From contig NC_058501.1 in NCBI RefSeq assembly GCF_020382885.2, positions 6,758,001-6,822,000 of the forward strand: 64,000 nt of DNA. Reading direction: 5' to 3'. The notes beneath the pieces were generated by a model. The model did no database searches, was not told the origin of the DNA, and worked only from the letters and a program-made list of their open reading frames with translations. Numbering within the stretch: the stretch's first letter is position 1; every line of letters starts with the position of its first letter. Below, one piece after another: positions 63,170 through 64,000 of this stretch. The translations under genes were made by a program, and so were the position numbers. This stretch comes from Scatophagus argus. Its lineage: Eukaryota; Chordata; Actinopteri; Scatophagidae.

Positions 63170-64000
63170 GTATTTCCATATTCTGACTTTGATTTTCAGA
63201 CTCAAATAGTTGGGTATGTGACTGTGATAACATTGATCATCACATAATGACGAGAACATTTCATTGTGTTATTGTGCTTCTATAGGAAGGCAGACAGGGA
63301 GGGGTGTCCGACACAGGCATTGTTTGAAAGGCAGAGGAAGTCCAAAGTATCCCCCGGCTCAGACAGTTTTAACTCAGCTTTCACAATTACATTTTGACTT
63401 TAAATAAAAAAAACAAATTCAGTGATTAAAGAACAAAAGTAGAGAATGAGCTCCTGCTGCCTGTGTTGGATGAGTGTGCTTGATTTCTGCCTTTTACCTT
63501 TGTGATGTTTACACAAAAGAGTGTGTCATTGTGTCTCAGTTTGTGGAAACAGACAAACAGTGAAAGAGTAAAGCATGCTGTCGTTTGAGAGATGAACACA
63601 CAGACCTCACATTTGCTATGCAAACCCACCAGGCATAGTTGAACATCATCTCGCCGCACCTGAGATCAGCAGGGAATTTGTGCTAAATGAATGGGCAGCT
63701 CCACTGTTGCTCATTGGTTTGTCTGTTTCGGAGTGTGTACTAAAGACAGTAGACAACAGTGTTGATCATCGCATTAAGAGTGAAGACGGAATGGTAAACA
63801 GCAAGATGTTTGCACTTTCTGTCAGCAAACATTTTGTCATCAGTTGGCTTTATTTGTGTGCTTCTGTTGTCAACACTCATGCACGTTTCCTTAGTTACAT
63901 CTTGGCAACATGTGACCTGTCAGGTTTTACCTCTCAGAACAAGTTATGCACATGTGTTGCTTCAGTTTCTGCTTTCAAACAGGAGAATGCTAAGAATTAA
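63170..64000 (+). other. Plectin intron, runs off right edge
   Basis: No common exon 2 (D-E-R-D-x-V-Q-K-K-T-F) was found before the window ends, so the actin-binding and plakin domains are outside. Short frames at 63426-63659 (minus) and 63680-64000 (plus) are taken as chance. Confidence 0.6.

Overview
The window looks like vertebrate nuclear DNA from a teleost fish, probably a spiny-rayed (percomorph) species. The signs are AT-rich sequence, coding carried by short exons with GT/AG splice sites, many CA/GT microsatellites, teleost-style LINE tails and Tc1-like transposon relics, and tandem hepcidin genes whose mature peptides have the fish hamp2 form. Almost every long open frame is chance; the real coding sequence is a small fraction of the 64 kb.

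Layout. (1) 1-7.8 kb: mostly non-coding, with one candidate internal exon (2756-2924, + strand, membrane-protein-like, gene not recognised) and two perfect 13-bp-arm hairpins. (2) 6.3-16.2 kb: a tandem array on the minus strand with three complete three-exon hepcidin genes (8471-9018, 11465-12012, 14539-15086), spaced 2994 and 3074 bp apart. Broken relics of further units lie on both sides. Each intact copy keeps a TATA box, a palindromic NF-kB site and a STAT-type site. Copies 1 and 3 encode the same peptide. Copy 2 differs at three positions, all in the mature peptide. (3) 16.2-31.2 kb: gene-poor, with Tc1-like and LINE relics, an L1-type 5' fragment carrying a YY1 motif, and one minus-strand 72-codon frame with a membrane helix (23368-23586) that may be an undescribed microprotein. 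(4) 31.2-64 kb: the 5' part of a plectin gene on the + strand. It has a CpG-rich promoter with a probable non-coding leader exon (ending 31969) and three alternative coding first exons: 1c-like (35192-35384), 1f-like (44916-45006) and 1e-like (63124-63169). All three end one base into a codon, as needed to join the shared second exon of plakins, which lies beyond the right edge.

How the parts work: the hepcidin array is a small secreted antimicrobial gene family with inflammation-type promoters, growing and eroding by unequal exchange. The plectin region is a long promoter array that gives one giant cytolinker different N-termini. No functional link between the two is claimed. All calls were made by reading the sequence; no alignment, expression or conservation data were available.
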